DNA of 64,000 nucleotides from an uncultured Lachnospiraceae bacterium (GCA_902781655.1 CACZJZ010000010.1:37711-101710), one strand, 5' to 3'; positions 34,470-43,501 are shown, counted from the stretch's first letter. Notes: generated by a model not told the origin, from the sequence alone. Program-made: numbers and translations.

Positions 34470-35720
34470 ATGTATTCACTGGAGCTTTTGAAGAGAGAAG
34501 ACCCGGAAATCGCGCAGGCTATTTCGGACGAAATGCAGAGGCAGAACGATCATCTGGAGCTGATTGCCTCGGAAAACTGGGTGAGCAAGGCTGTCATGGC
34601 GGCGATGGGAAGCCCGCTGACGAATAAGTACGCGGAAGGATATCCGGGACACCGGTATTACGGCGGATGTCAGTATATCGATGTCGTGGAGGAACTGGCC
34701 AGAGAACGTGCCAAAAAGCTCTTCGGATGCTCCTATGCCAATGTTCAGCCTCATTCCGGCGCGCAGGCCAATCTGGCTGTGGAATTTGCTATTCTGAAGC
34801 CGGGCGATACTCTCATGGGCATGGATCTTAACATGGGCGGCCATTTGACTCATGGCAGCAGCGCGAATATTTCCGGCACCTATTTCCACGTCGTTCCCTA
34901 CGGGGTGGATGAAAACGGGTACCTTGATTACGACAGGCTGATGGAGCTTGCCATGGAGAATCGCCCGAAGCTGATCATCGCTGGCGCTTCCGCCTATGCA
35001 AGGACAATCGATTTCACCAAATTCCGGGAGGTGGCAGATGCCTGCGGCGCTGTGCTGATGGCGGACATCGCGCATATTGCGGGATTGGTCGCCACCGGAC
35101 TTCATCCAAGTCCGATCGGCGTCGCAGACATCGTCACGACAACGACGCACAAGACGCTGCGCGGGCCCCGCGGCGGCATGATCCTTGCCAATGAGGACGC
35201 CGCAAAGGAATTCAAGTTGAACAAGGCGGTATTCCCAGGCATCCAGGGCGGCCCGCTGGAGCATGTAATCGCAGGCAAGGCGGTTTGCTTCAAGGAAGAT
35301 CTGCAGCCGGAATTCAGAACCTACTCCGAACAGATTTTGAAAAACGCGCAGGCTCTCTGCAGCAGTCTGATGAAGAGGGGGGTCAAAATTGTCTCTGATG
35401 GCACCGACAATCATCTGATGGTCATCGATCTCACTAATTTTGACGAGACCGGCAAGGAAGTGGAGAAGTGGCTGGACGACGCGCACATCACCGTCAACAA
35501 AGAGACGATTCCGAATGAAACGCGCAGCCCGTTTGTGACATCAGGACTTCGTCTCGGTACGCCGGCGGTGACGACGAGAGGACTGAAGGAAGCGGATATG
35601 GATGACCTGGCGGAGGCAATCTCGCTTGTGATCCGGAACCGCGAGGAAGGTATCGGGCCTGCCAGAGCAATTGTTGCGCAGATTACGGCAAAATATCCGC
35701 TCGATCTGACGGAAAACTAA
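34470..35720 (+). CDS. glyA: Serine hydroxymethyltransferase
   Basis: 416 residues, full length. Converts serine plus tetrahydrofolate to glycine plus methylene-THF, in the cytoplasm. Conserved: [44 protein letters not shown], and the PLP lysine in [14 protein letters not shown] (about Lys228). ATG preceded by GGGAGG. Followed by a strong bidirectional terminator. Monocistronic in this window. Confidence 0.97.
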   Translation: MYSLELLKREDPEIAQAISDEMQRQNDHLELIASENWVSKAVMAAMGSPLTNKYAEGYPGHRYYGGCQYIDVVEELARERAKKLFGCSYANVQPHSGAQANLAVEFAILKPGDTLMGMDLNMGGHLTHGSSANISGTYFHVVPYGVDENGYLDYDRLMELAMENRPKLIIAGASAYARTIDFTKFREVADACGAVLMADIAHIAGLVATGLHPSPIGVADIVTTTTHKTLRGPRGGMILANEDAAKEFKLNKAVFPGIQGGPLEHVIAGKAVCFKEDLQPEFRTYSEQILKNAQALCSSLMKRGVKIVSDGTDNHLMVIDLTNFDETGKEVEKWLDDAHITVNKETIPNETRSPFVTSGLRLGTPAVTTRGLKEADMDDLAEAISLVIRNREEGIGPARAIVAQITAKYPLDLTEN

Positions 35721-35824
35721 ATCTGGGCTATGGCGCCGCCGGCACTATTGCCCGGGCCGGGAGAAAGCCCTTTCGGGCGTTTCTCTCACAGACAGTGCAA
35801 GGAGTGCGGCATGGGCATAAAAAG

Positions 35825-35858
35825 AAGGACTGCGGGGGATTCTCCCACAGTCCTTTTT
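35825..35858. terminator. Bidirectional terminator between glyA and the LUD gene
   Basis: Stem of AAGGACTGCGGGGGA with TCTCCCACAGTCCTT followed by a T5 run on the plus strand (35854-35858) and an A5 run before it (35818-35823), so it works for both convergent genes. A weaker hairpin (GAGAAAGCCC / GGGCGTTTCTC) lies upstream at about 35761-35785. Confidence 0.85.
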
Positions 35859-35883
35859 CTGTGCGGCACCCTTGAGATGGTGG

Positions 35884-36534
35884 TCAATAGCCGAGTGATT
35901 CCCCGATCAGGAAAACCTTGATTCTTCCGACACCGCCGCTGCTTCTTCTGGTAATCACGATCTGATTGCATATGCTGTCAGGGGTCTGGCAGTCGCAGCA
36001 GTAGCCGACCTTTGTGCAGGGATTCGGCCTCGAGAGACGTATGTTGTTGGCCGGCGCAGCAGTGTTCCTCGCGCGCAGGATGGCAGAATTGAGATCGGGC
36101 GTAACCTTGTCCATGGATGCGAGAACGAATACATGGCTGGGACCGGTGATCAGGCAGGCAACTCTGCCTCCCATGCCATCTATGTTGACCAGCTGGCCAT
36201 CACGCGACAGGGCGTTCGTGCTCATGAGGTAATAATCGCAGAGCGTCTGCTCTGCGTATATCGCCCGTTTTTCCGCAGGCGTCTTTGCGGTGTCGCGGTC
36301 TTTCACAATATACGGACCCTTCTTAACGGCGTCCAGCAGCCCCATTTCCACAAGCGTCATACTGCCGCCCCAGGTGACGGAGGAACCCTCCGGGATTTGG
36401 GAGAGAACTGCCTTCAATGCTTCCTCTGCGGTCTCGTGATATTCGGCATCCATGCCGCGCATCTTCAAATTTTTGATCACGGCCTGTGACAGGAGCTCTC
36501 TGGTTTGATCTATTGGTTTGCTATTCTGTTCCAT
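35884..36534 (-). CDS. LUD domain protein (LutC/YkgG-like)
   Basis: 216 residues reading leftward; the ATG complement ends at 36534 with AGGGAGGATC upstream. Conserved LUD features: EGSSVTWGGSMTLVEMGLLD, YLMSTNALSRDGQLVNIDGM, GGRVACLITGPSHVFVLASM, and a C-terminal Cys-rich stretch NPCTKVGYCCDCQTPDSICN. Single-domain LUD proteins of this clostridial type differ from the lactate-oxidation LutB/LutC partners and have no assigned reaction; no LutA or LutB is adjacent. Ends in the shared terminator with glyA. Confidence 0.88.
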   Translation of the reverse strand: MEQNSKPIDQTRELLSQAVIKNLKMRGMDAEYHETAEEALKAVLSQIPEGSSVTWGGSMTLVEMGLLDAVKKGPYIVKDRDTAKTPAEKRAIYAEQTLCDYYLMSTNALSRDGQLVNIDGMGGRVACLITGPSHVFVLASMDKVTPDLNSAILRARNTAAPANNIRLSRPNPCTKVGYCCDCQTPDSICNQIVITRRSSGGVGRIKVFLIGESLGY

Positions 36535-36746
36535 ATGTGATCCTCCCTATCTTTTTATTTTCGTTGGGACGGAATGCGGCGGACCCGGATGACTGGATAT
36601 TTATATTTTACCATTTCGGAGGATTTTTTCTATTTTTTCTGCATGGATGTCAATTTCCTTTAACGTCAGTCAGACTGAACACAACGAAAGATGAAGTTAG
36701 CAATTTTGCGAATATTAAGACAATAATATAAATGAAGGCAAAATTA

Positions 36747-36775
36747 TTGACAACTATTGAGCGAGATGATATATT
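36747..36775 (+). promoter_or_regulatory. Near-consensus sigma-A promoter of a non-coding transcript
   Basis: TTGACA at 36747-36752, exactly 17 bases, TATATT at 36770-36775. This is among the best promoters in the window, yet no open reading frame with a ribosome-binding site follows for more than 800 bp. Predicted start is near 36782. Confidence 0.75.
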
Positions 36776-36781
36776 GTAATC

Positions 36782-37321
36782 AACAAAGAAACAGAGAAAG
36801 AAATCGATCCCAGAGAAATGGATTGAGAGTTGCAAATCACATGCAAAACTGCTGGACGGGGCAGGAAAACCAATGGGCTGAGTAATGGAACTGTTCACTT
36901 GCAGAGCTGCATAAAAGGGCAGCAGGACCAATGTACAGAATTTAATTCCTTTACCGTATGCGGAGGTTCCGCAAATTTGATCAGGGAGGTACACTCCACC
37001 GGAATAGGCAGAGTTCCAAAGATCTATAATTTGAAAGGAATATGATTTCTCTTTGAAAAGTGAAATGTCAGTCGGCGACGAATGGTGACGAAGTAAGGAC
37101 TGATACAAGTGATCAGATTCCATCATCACATGTACGAAGTACGAAAAAGGGTGCAAAGACGAATCATAAGCAGGTTTCAGAGAGTAATCGAAAAGCATCA
37201 GGTAGCCCCTGAAGAATTTACATAAGGGGTATGGAGGTGCAGTCCATTGGACAATGAACCGGACAGCATGATATAGGAGAGACTGTTGCGACGAGAAAAC
37301 AACAGTCTCTCTTATTTTTTT
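36782..37321 (+). ncRNA. Putative large structured non-coding RNA (~540 nt)
   Basis: A stand-alone transcription unit bounded by the promoter at 36747-36775 and the intrinsic terminator at 37277-37321. All plus-strand frames carry frequent stops. Local stems are visible: GCGGA-GGT-TCCGC (36960-36972), TCAGTC / GACTGA (37068-37073 with 37098-37103), GTAC-GAA-GTAC (37132-37142) and CCCCT / AGGGG (37206-37210 with 37225-37229). The pentamer ACGAA recurs five times in 37078-37162. I do not recognise tmRNA, RNase P, 6S or SRP RNA hallmarks. Size and isolation resemble ornate large RNAs such as ROOL or OLE, but I cannot match a consensus. Confidence 0.55.
37277..37321 (+). terminator. Intrinsic terminator of the non-coding transcript
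   Basis: Perfect 12-bp stem GAGAGACTGTTG / CAACAGTCTCTC with an 11-base loop, then TTATTTTTTT. Directly beyond it (37328-37341) is the 14-base palindrome AAGCAAGCTTGCTT. Confidence 0.9.
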
Positions 37322-37361
37322 GTGAAAGCAAGCTTGCTTGCAGTTGTTTCTAAAGCGGCAG

Positions 37362-37390
37362 TTGAAATCGGTTTTGTCGCGGTCTATAAT
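37362..37390 (+). promoter_or_regulatory. Sigma-A promoter for rho
   Basis: TTGAAA (37362-37367), 17 bases, perfect TATAAT (37385-37390). Gives a ~215-nt rho leader containing a hairpin at 37423-37446. Confidence 0.75.
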
Positions 37391-37422
37391 CGAATTGGTC
37401 GGAATATTTCCGGATCATTCAT

Positions 37423-37446
37423 AGCAGGAGGGTAGAAAATCCTGCT
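37423..37446 (+). promoter_or_regulatory. Hairpin in the rho leader
   Basis: AGCAGGA (37423-37429) pairs with TCCTGCT (37440-37446) across a 10-base loop. rho genes are often autoregulated through long leaders; whether this hairpin takes part is unknown. No leader peptide ORF stands out. Confidence 0.4.
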
Positions 37447-37613
37447 CAGTATGGATTCTGATCAGAGTCATTTCTGTCAGGATCCGTTCGTTCTATCTAT
37501 TTCTGATAAAGAATCCCGAATTTATTTTGAACGTATTTTGTCCGTCGGATCACTGCTGCGAGCGCTTTTTCTGGCGGAGAGAAAGGACCAGATTATATTA
37601 GCGAGGAGAATTT

Positions 37614-39650
37614 ATGACGAAGGATCAGTATGAGTCACTGCAGCTCTCTGCACTCCGGGACATTGCAAAACGCCGTGGAATGAAGGGCGTTTCGGCGCTG
37701 CGCAAGGCAGGGCTGATTGATGCGATGATGGAGCAGGACCGCAAAGAAGCGATTGCCAACATGGAGGCACGCAAAGCCCAGCGGACGGAACAAGCCGCAG
37801 AAACTGTAAGAGAGGAGCCGGACAGGAGCGGGCAGGAGCATCAGGCAAAGGAGGAACGGGCAGAGGGACACGCGCATACCAGAACACAGAGACATTCCTC
37901 CGGAGCAGCGGCTGCACGGACTGCCAGAGGACGCAGCATAAAGAAGGAGGACGCGAAGGCGAAGGCCAAGGAGACTGAGGAGCCCGGAGAAAGAGAAGAT
38001 GCCGTCGGACGAACACAGGGGAAGAACAGAAGACCTTTCCGCAAGCAAATGCAGGGCCGTCGGGATACACAGAGCGTGCAGGAAACAGCCTCCTCTCAGC
38101 AGAACGGAACGGTGCGGCCCCAGGAGGCGGGTACTGAGAGGACAGCCCGCGCAGCCCGGCGTACAGACAATCAGGCGAGAAATAACGATCAGCTTCGGAA
38201 AAATAATCTGACGCGCCCGAACGAATCGCGGCGTCAGGATGAGCCGCCGCGCCAGGACAGCCCGCGCCGGCCCGATGTGCAGGCGCGCGATGACGGCCAG
38301 CGGCGTCAGGAAGGACTGACGCGTCAGAATGATCCGTCTTTTACGGGCGAACCTGCGCGGCAAAGCGATCTGACCCGCCAGAACGAGGGAATTCGCCAGG
38401 CGGAGGCGCCCCGGCAGAGAGAGTATCCCATACCCGCGCCTCGTCCCAATGCGGTGAGGGGAGCGCTTCGCCCGGACACACCTATTTTGCATAAGGACGA
38501 GATCAACGCTGAGCTAGATAGCGGACAGACGGCGCATGGCATTCTCGAAGTGATGCCGGACGGCTATGGCTTTATCCGCTGTGCGAATTATCTGCCAGGC
38601 GACAACGATGTCTATGTGGCGCCGAGCCAGATCAGACGGTTTAATCTGAAGACCGGGGACATAGTCACGGGAAACATCCGCGTCAGAACGTCCAGCGAGA
38701 AGTTCAGCGCACTACTTTATGTGACCTCAGTCAATAACCTTCCACCCGATGAAGCGACAAAACGCTATAATTTTGAAGATATGACACCGATCTTCCCGGA
38801 CGAGAGAATCCGCCTCGAGAAGCCGGGTGCCGGTCTGGCCATGCGCATCATGGATCTGATGTGCCCGATCGGCAAGGGACAGCGCGGCATGATTGTGTCG
38901 CCGCCGAAGGCTGGAAAGACCACACTGCTCAAGGAAGTAGCGAAGTCTGTCAAGGCGAATCATCCGGAGATCCATCTCATTATCCTGCTGATCGATGAAC
39001 GTCCCGAGGAAGTGACTGATATCAAAGAGGCGATTCAGGGGCCGAACATCGAGGTGATCTACTCTACCTTCGACGAGACACCGGAGCATCACAAGCGTGT
39101 TTCTGAGATGGTGATCGAGCGGGCCAGAAGACTGGTGGAGCATCGGCAGGATGTCATGATCCTGCTGGATTCGATCACCAGACTCACCAGGGCCTATAAC
39201 CTCACAGAGCCCTCCAGCGGCCGTACACTGTCCGGCGGTCTCGATCCGGCGGCGCTGCACATGCCGAAGCGCTTCTTCGGCGCAGCCCGCAATATGAGAG
39301 AGGGCGGGTCGCTCACCATCCTCGCCACGGCGCTCATCGAAACCGGGAGCAAGATGGACGATGTCGTGTACGAGGAATTCAAGGGAACCGGCAACATGGA
39401 GATGGTGCTGGACCGCAGACTTTCCGAGCGCCGCATCTTCCCGGCTATCGACATACAGCGCTCCGGCACACGCCGCGACGACCTGCTCCTCACGCCGGAG
39501 GAACTGGAATCAATCAATATGATACGAAGGGCCTTCAACAGCATGAAGGCTGACGACGCGGTGGACCGTGTCATCGATCTTTTCGCCCGCACGCGCAGCA
39601 ACGGAGAATTCGTGCAGATGGTAAAGAAAATCAACTGGTCATTTAACTGA
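37614..39650 (+). CDS. rho: Transcription termination factor Rho with long disordered N-terminal insert
   Basis: 678 residues against ~420 for E. coli Rho. Residues ~1-55 are a Rho N-terminal SAP-like domain (LQLSALRDIAKRRGMKGVSA). Residues ~55-285 are low complexity, rich in Arg, Gln, Asn, Asp, Pro and Lys, with loose repeats of the form LTRQNDP / LTRQNEG / PRRPDVQ. The RNA-binding cold-shock domain begins near 300 (HGILEVMPDGYGFIRCANYL) and the ATPase near 375, with Walker A PPKAGKTTLLKEVA, LIDERPEEVTD and GSKMDDVVYEEFKGTGN. AGGAG precedes the ATG. The hexameric helicase ends transcription; the insert probably adds RNA binding or condensate formation, as shown for some other long Rho proteins. 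Confidence 0.95.
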   Translation: MTKDQYESLQLSALRDIAKRRGMKGVSALRKAGLIDAMMEQDRKEAIANMEARKAQRTEQAAETVREEPDRSGQEHQAKEERAEGHAHTRTQRHSSGAAAARTARGRSIKKEDAKAKAKETEEPGEREDAVGRTQGKNRRPFRKQMQGRRDTQSVQETASSQQNGTVRPQEAGTERTARAARRTDNQARNNDQLRKNNLTRPNESRRQDEPPRQDSPRRPDVQARDDGQRRQEGLTRQNDPSFTGEPARQSDLTRQNEGIRQAEAPRQREYPIPAPRPNAVRGALRPDTPILHKDEINAELDSGQTAHGILEVMPDGYGFIRCANYLPGDNDVYVAPSQIRRFNLKTGDIVTGNIRVRTSSEKFSALLYVTSVNNLPPDEATKRYNFEDMTPIFPDERIRLEKPGAGLAMRIMDLMCPIGKGQRGMIVSPPKAGKTTLLKEVAKSVKANHPEIHLIILLIDERPEEVTDIKEAIQGPNIEVIYSTFDETPEHHKRVSEMVIERARRLVEHRQDVMILLDSITRLTRAYNLTEPSSGRTLSGGLDPAALHMPKRFFGAARNMREGGSLTILATALIETGSKMDDVVYEEFKGTGNMEMVLDRRLSERRIFPAIDIQRSGTRRDDLLLTPEELESINMIRRAFNSMKADDAVDRVIDLFARTRSNGEFVQMVKKINWSFN

Positions 39651-39759
39651 CGGAATGCTGGTTGTGAAGAGATGGCCAAAATGATAAGATGAAAACAATA
39701 GGTGCTGTTTTCGAACGCAGGGGGGATGGAAGCAGAAACGAAAGAAGGAGGTTTTGAGC

Positions 39760-40404
39760 ATGAAGTATGTTTGCAAGGTGTGTGGCTTTGTCTATGAGGG
39801 GGACAATCCGCCGGAGGAGTGCCCGAAGTGTCATCAGAAGGGGGTTTTTGTTCCGGCAGAAACCACGAAGAATCCGTATGCCGGGACGAAGACGGAGAAG
39901 AATCTGCTGGAGGCGTTCGCAGGGGAGTCTCAGGCGAGGAATAAGTATACTTATTTCGCCTCTGTGGCAAAGAAGGCCGGATATGAGCAGATTGCGGCGC
40001 TGTTTCTGAAGACGGCGGAAAATGAGAAGGAGCACGCGAAGCTTTGGTTCAAGGCGCTCGGTCTGCTCGGTGACACGGAGGAGAATCTGGAGGCCGCTGC
40101 TTCCGGAGAGAATTACGAGTGGACGGATATGTATGCGCGCATGGCAAAGGATGCGGACGAGGAAGGGTTCCATGAACTGGCGGAACAGTTCCGCGGCGTC
40201 GCTGCCATTGAGAAGACGCATGAAGAGCGTTATCGGAAGCTTCTGCACAATGTTGAGATGAAGGAGGTTTTCCAGAAGAGCGAGGTCAAAATCTGGGAGT
40301 GCCGTAACTGCGGCCATATCGTTGTGGGTACGTCAGCACCGGAGGTGTGCCCGGTCTGCAAGCATCCGCAGTCGTTCTTTGAACTCAGGGCAGAGAATTA
40401 TTGA
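39760..40404 (+). CDS. rbr: Rubrerythrin with rubredoxin domains at both ends
   Basis: 214 residues from the ATG at 39760 (AAGGAGG about nine bases upstream; a TTG at 39754 is less likely). N-terminal rubredoxin-type Cys4 site (Cys5, Cys8, Cys21, Cys24 in [10 protein letters not shown] and CPKCHQKG), a central diiron four-helix bundle with [29 protein letters not shown] and [12 protein letters not shown], and a second Cys4 site at the C terminus (Cys181, 184, 197, 200). Reduces hydrogen peroxide to water in anaerobes. Desulfoferrodoxin follows 60 bp later, together forming an oxygen-defence pair. Confidence 0.93.
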   Translation: MKYVCKVCGFVYEGDNPPEECPKCHQKGVFVPAETTKNPYAGTKTEKNLLEAFAGESQARNKYTYFASVAKKAGYEQIAALFLKTAENEKEHAKLWFKALGLLGDTEENLEAAASGENYEWTDMYARMAKDADEEGFHELAEQFRGVAAIEKTHEERYRKLLHNVEMKEVFQKSEVKIWECRNCGHIVVGTSAPEVCPVCKHPQSFFELRAENY

Positions 40405-40464
40405 CCGGAGTCCGCGCTTTGTTGTACAGGAAGACAGCGAAATGTCTTCGGAGAGGAGTAGTCC

Positions 40465-40839
40465 ATGGTATTTTACAAGTGCACCGAATGTGGCAATTTC
40501 ATCACGTTTCTCGGAGAAAAGGCAGCGACACCTGTCTGCTGCGGTAAGCCGATGACGGAGGTAGTGCCGAACACAACGGATGCGGCGCAGGAGAAGCATG
40601 TTCCTGTAGTCACCGTGAACGGCAGCTGTGTGGAAGTGAACGTCGGGTCCGTGGATCATCCGATGCTTGAGAATCACTACATTCAGTTCGTCATTCTGGA
40701 GACCACGAACGGCTGGCAGAAGAAGGACCTGAAGCCGGGTGAAAAACCGCATGCCGTGTTTGCGCTGGCAGAGGGAGAGAAGCCGGTGGCAGCCTATGAG
40801 TATTGCAATCTGCACGGACTCTGGAAAGCAGAGATTTGA
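40465..40839 (+). CDS. Desulfoferrodoxin (superoxide reductase), class I type
   Basis: 124 residues. The N-terminal desulforedoxin-like site is complete (Cys6, Cys9, Cys25, Cys26), so it should bind the extra Fe(Cys)4 centre. The catalytic Fe(His)4Cys ligands are His45, His65, His71, Cys114 and His117, with Glu43-Lys44 next to the first His. Reduces superoxide to peroxide, which rubrerythrin then removes. GGAGAGGAG precedes the ATG. Two hairpins follow the stop. Confidence 0.94.
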   Translation: MVFYKCTECGNFITFLGEKAATPVCCGKPMTEVVPNTTDAAQEKHVPVVTVNGSCVEVNVGSVDHPMLENHYIQFVILETTNGWQKKDLKPGEKPHAVFALAEGEKPVAAYEYCNLHGLWKAEI

Positions 40840-40858
40840 AACGACCGTATCGCTCCGC

Positions 40859-40881
40859 AACGCCGACCGTCGGTCGGCGTT
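40859..40881 (+). terminator. Hairpin after desulfoferrodoxin
   Basis: Perfect 10-bp stem AACGCCGACC / GGTCGGCGTT with a GTC loop; T-poor, so probably an accessory to the stronger terminator at 40925. Confidence 0.5.
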
Positions 40882-40924
40882 CCCTTGAGCAGCGGCGAAA
40901 GAAAATAGGAAGGCAATACTTGAG

Positions 40925-40960
40925 AAATCGCGCTTATGTGCAGACATAAGCGCGATTTTT
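40925..40960. terminator. Bidirectional terminator
   Basis: 15-bp perfect stem AAATCGCGCTTATGT / ACATAAGCGCGATTT with GCAG loop and T5 at 40956-40960; sits between the convergent desulfoferrodoxin and cytidylate-kinase-like genes. Confidence 0.9.
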
Positions 40961-40976
40961 CTGCGATTTATCTTTG

Positions 40977-41615
40977 TTATAAGGCCTTTTCATCAGCAGC
41001 GCCCGTGGCGCGTCTTGCGTCAATGTAGTGAATCAGGCAGGCTGTAGTGCCTTTCACACCGAGTTTGGAGCTGTTGATGGAGAGATCATAGTTTCTGGAG
41101 TCTCCCCATTTTCCCTCACAGTAATAATTATGATAGTTCTTACGCTGTTGGTCTCTTCGTTTCATGAGTTTCAGGGCGTCATTGTCGTTCAGAAGATATA
41201 TTTCCTTCACTCTGCTGATTTTGGCCGCAGTGTCGCCGAGGACGAAGATGGAGATCAGGCCTTTCAGATCTTTGAGTTTAGTCTCAGAGCAGCGTCCGAC
41301 AATCACGAAGGATTCGCCGCTCTCGGCCTTCTTCCGGTAGTAATCAAATTCTATATGGGCGAGATTCTCCTGCATGGAGCTGGAATAGCCGTTGACGGTT
41401 CTGGAGAGAAAAACATTTTTGGGGCGCTCGTCATAGCGGGCGAGATCCTCTGATTCGAGGCCGTTTTCCTTTGCAATCTGAAAAATCAGATTGCGGTCGT
41501 ACAGCGGGATGCCATAATGCGATGCAAGCGCCTCTGCAATTTCGTGACCGCCGCTGCCGAACTCTCTTCCGACTGACAGAATCAATTGGCCTGCATTTTC
41601 TGTGTGTGTGCTCAT
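40977..41615 (-). CDS. Cytidylate kinase-like family protein
   Basis: 212 residues reading leftward; the chosen ATG (complement ends 41615) has a GGGGAGAGG box upstream, and the longer frame to 41768 runs through the kduI promoter. P-loop-like LILSVGREFGSGGHEIAEAL, then ASHYGIPLYDRNLIFQIAKE, SFVIVGRCSETKLKDLKGLI, VKEIYLLNDNDALKLMKRRD and an NYYCEGKWGDSRNYDLSINS segment. This AAA_26/cytidylate-kinase-like group is widespread in Clostridia, distinct from Cmk; substrate uncertain. Confidence 0.82.
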   Translation of the reverse strand: MSTHTENAGQLILSVGREFGSGGHEIAEALASHYGIPLYDRNLIFQIAKENGLESEDLARYDERPKNVFLSRTVNGYSSSMQENLAHIEFDYYRKKAESGESFVIVGRCSETKLKDLKGLISIFVLGDTAAKISRVKEIYLLNDNDALKLMKRRDQQRKNYHNYYCEGKWGDSRNYDLSINSSKLGVKGTTACLIHYIDARRATGAADEKAL

Positions 41616-41761
41616 TGCACCTCTCCCCTTCCATGATTTCGTGGTGGAACTTCTGCCTCTATTATAACCCATGTGGGCGAGAAAACCCACGGTTTCAACT
41701 GTGAGGATGGTAGCCCACCAAGAATATTGAAAAATCTGAAAAATCTGAAGCGAAGGAAGAT

Positions 41762-41790
41762 TTGACACTGCAAAGAAGCCGTTGTATTAT
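41762..41790 (+). promoter_or_regulatory. Near-consensus promoter for the kdu operon
   Basis: TTGACA (41762-41767), 17 bases, TATTAT (41785-41790); ~50 bp ahead of the kduI start. Confidence 0.75.
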
Positions 41791-41841
41791 GATATGATTT
41801 TTGCGGCCTCTATGCAAATAATTGAAAGGAAAATTGCAACT

Positions 41842-42684
41842 ATGGACATTCGTTATTCCGCACATCCCAAGGACGTATCCCGCTACACCACCGAAGAGCT
41901 GCGGCGGGAGTTTCTGATTGAGAACCTGTATCAGCCCGACCAGGTCGGCGCTGTCTATTCCCATGTGGACCGCATGGTCACCCTGGGCATCCTGCCGGTG
42001 AACGAGACGGTCAGCATCGACAAGGGCATCGACGTCTGGAAGAATTTCGGTACATCCTACTTCCTGGAACGCCGGGAGATCGGCCTGTTCAATCTGGGCG
42101 GCGATGGCGTCTGCACCGTGGATGGCACGGCCTATGCCATGGGCCGCAAGGACTGCATCTACATCACCAGAGGAGCTAAGGAAGTGACCTTCTCCAGCAA
42201 GGATCCCCAGAATCCCGCTCGGTTCTACGGCGTATCCGCTCCGGCCCACTGCTCCTATGAGACCCGGCTCATCAAACTGGCTGACGCCGCCAAGCGTCCT
42301 CTGGGCAGCACAGAGCTGTCCAACAAGCGGGTCATCAACCAGTTCATCCACCCCGACGTGCTGCCCACCTGCCAGCTGTCCATGGGCATGACCGTCCTGG
42401 AGCCCGGCAGCGTCTGGAACACCATGCCGGTACATACCCACGAGCGCCGTATGGAGATCTACACTTACTTTGACATCCCCGAGGGAAATGTGGTGTTTCA
42501 CCTTATGGGCAAACCCGACGAGACGCGACATATTGTGATGAAAAACTATGACGCCGTGATCTCTCCCTCCTGGTCCATCCATGCCGGCGCCGGCACCAGC
42601 AGCTACACCTTCATCTGGGCCATGGGCGGCGAGAATCAGGCTTTTGACGATATGGACACCGTGGTTACCACCGAAGTGCGCTGA
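41842..42684 (+). CDS. kduI: 5-dehydro-4-deoxy-D-glucuronate isomerase
   Basis: 280 residues, normal length. Isomerises 5-keto-4-deoxyuronate, formed from unsaturated uronates released by lyases and GH88/GH105 enzymes, to 2,5-diketo-3-deoxygluconate. Conserved cupin elements: VDRMVTLGILPVNETVSIDK, FYGVSAPAHCSYETRLI, and the metal site MPVHTHERRMEIYTYF plus PSWSIHAGAGT. The ATG at 41842 follows AAAGGAAAAT. Codon usage is rich in C- and G-ending codons and differs from genes on both sides, suggesting acquisition. kduD follows 16 bp later. Confidence 0.95.
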   Translation: MDIRYSAHPKDVSRYTTEELRREFLIENLYQPDQVGAVYSHVDRMVTLGILPVNETVSIDKGIDVWKNFGTSYFLERREIGLFNLGGDGVCTVDGTAYAMGRKDCIYITRGAKEVTFSSKDPQNPARFYGVSAPAHCSYETRLIKLADAAKRPLGSTELSNKRVINQFIHPDVLPTCQLSMGMTVLEPGSVWNTMPVHTHERRMEIYTYFDIPEGNVVFHLMGKPDETRHIVMKNYDAVISPSWSIHAGAGTSSYTFIWAMGGENQAFDDMDTVVTTEVR

Positions 42685-42700
42685 AAAGGAGGACTCTTTC

Positions 42701-43501
42701 GTGGATATGCAGAATCTTTTTTCTCTGGAGGGCAAAGTTGCCCTTATCACCGGCGGCGCTTACGGTATTGGGTTTGCCATTGCGGAGGCTCTGGCAGGCG
42801 CGGGAGCGAAAATCGCCTTCAACTGCCGCAGCCAGTCGAACCTTGACAAGGCACTTGCAGATTATTCTGCCAAGGGAATTGAGGCAAAAGGCTATATCGC
42901 AGACGTGACAGACGAGTCTCAAGTGCAGGAGCTGGTAGAAAAGATCGAAGCGGATCTGGGTGGTGTGGATATTCTGGTGAACAACGCCGGTATTATCAAG
43001 CGTATTCCCATGACCGAGATGCGTGCCGAAGAATTCCGCCAGGTGGTGGACATCGACCTGGTCGGTCCGTTTATCTGCGCAAAGGCCGTCATTCCCGGCA
43101 TGCTGAAAAAGGGACACGGCAAAATCATCAATATCTGCTCCATGATGAGCGAGCTGGGCCGGGAGACGGTTTCCGCCTATGCCGCGGCCAAGGGCGGCCT
43201 GAAAATGTTGACCCGGAACATCTGCTCGGAGTACGGCGAGGCCAACATCCAGTGCAACGGCATCGGCCCCGGCTACATCGCCACGCCCCAGACCGCCCCT
43301 CTGCGGGAGCGGCAGCCCGATGGCAGCCGTCACCCTTTCGATCAGTTCATCGTCTCCAAGACGCCCGCGGGCCGTTGGGGAACCCCGGAGGATCTGATGG
43401 GTCCGGCTGTGTTCCTGGCCTCCGACGCGTCGAACTTTGTCAACGGTCATATTCTCTATGTGGATGGCGGCATCCTGGCCTACATCGGCAAGCAGCCGTA
43501 A
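42701..43501 (+). CDS. kduD: 2-dehydro-3-deoxy-D-gluconate 5-dehydrogenase (SDR family)
   Basis: 266 residues from a GTG at 42701, eight bases after AAGGAGG (an ATG at 42707 is spaced poorly). Classical SDR: ALITGGAYGIGFAIAEALAG, LVNNAGIIKRIPM, ICSMMSELGRETVSAYAAAK with the catalytic Ser, Tyr and Lys, and PGYIATPQT. Reduces 2,5-diketo-3-deoxygluconate to KDG with NADH. Translationally close to kduI and followed by broken genes for the next two steps. Confidence 0.93.
   Translation: MDMQNLFSLEGKVALITGGAYGIGFAIAEALAGAGAKIAFNCRSQSNLDKALADYSAKGIEAKGYIADVTDESQVQELVEKIEADLGGVDILVNNAGIIKRIPMTEMRAEEFRQVVDIDLVGPFICAKAVIPGMLKKGHGKIINICSMMSELGRETVSAYAAAKGGLKMLTRNICSEYGEANIQCNGIGPGYIATPQTAPLRERQPDGSRHPFDQFIVSKTPAGRWGTPEDLMGPAVFLASDASNFVNGHILYVDGGILAYIGKQP

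Noticed and set aside
36650-37198. 182-residue leftward ORF in the gene-free region
   Set aside because: No ribosome-binding site, AT-driven hydrophobic composition, and it lies antisense to a unit with a clear promoter and terminator; better explained as chance.
36782-37321. tmRNA, RNase P RNA, 6S RNA or SRP RNA identity for the putative RNA
   Set aside because: No CCA end or tag ORF, no GAGGAAAGTCC-type RNase P core, too long for 6S or SRP, and no recognised signature loops.
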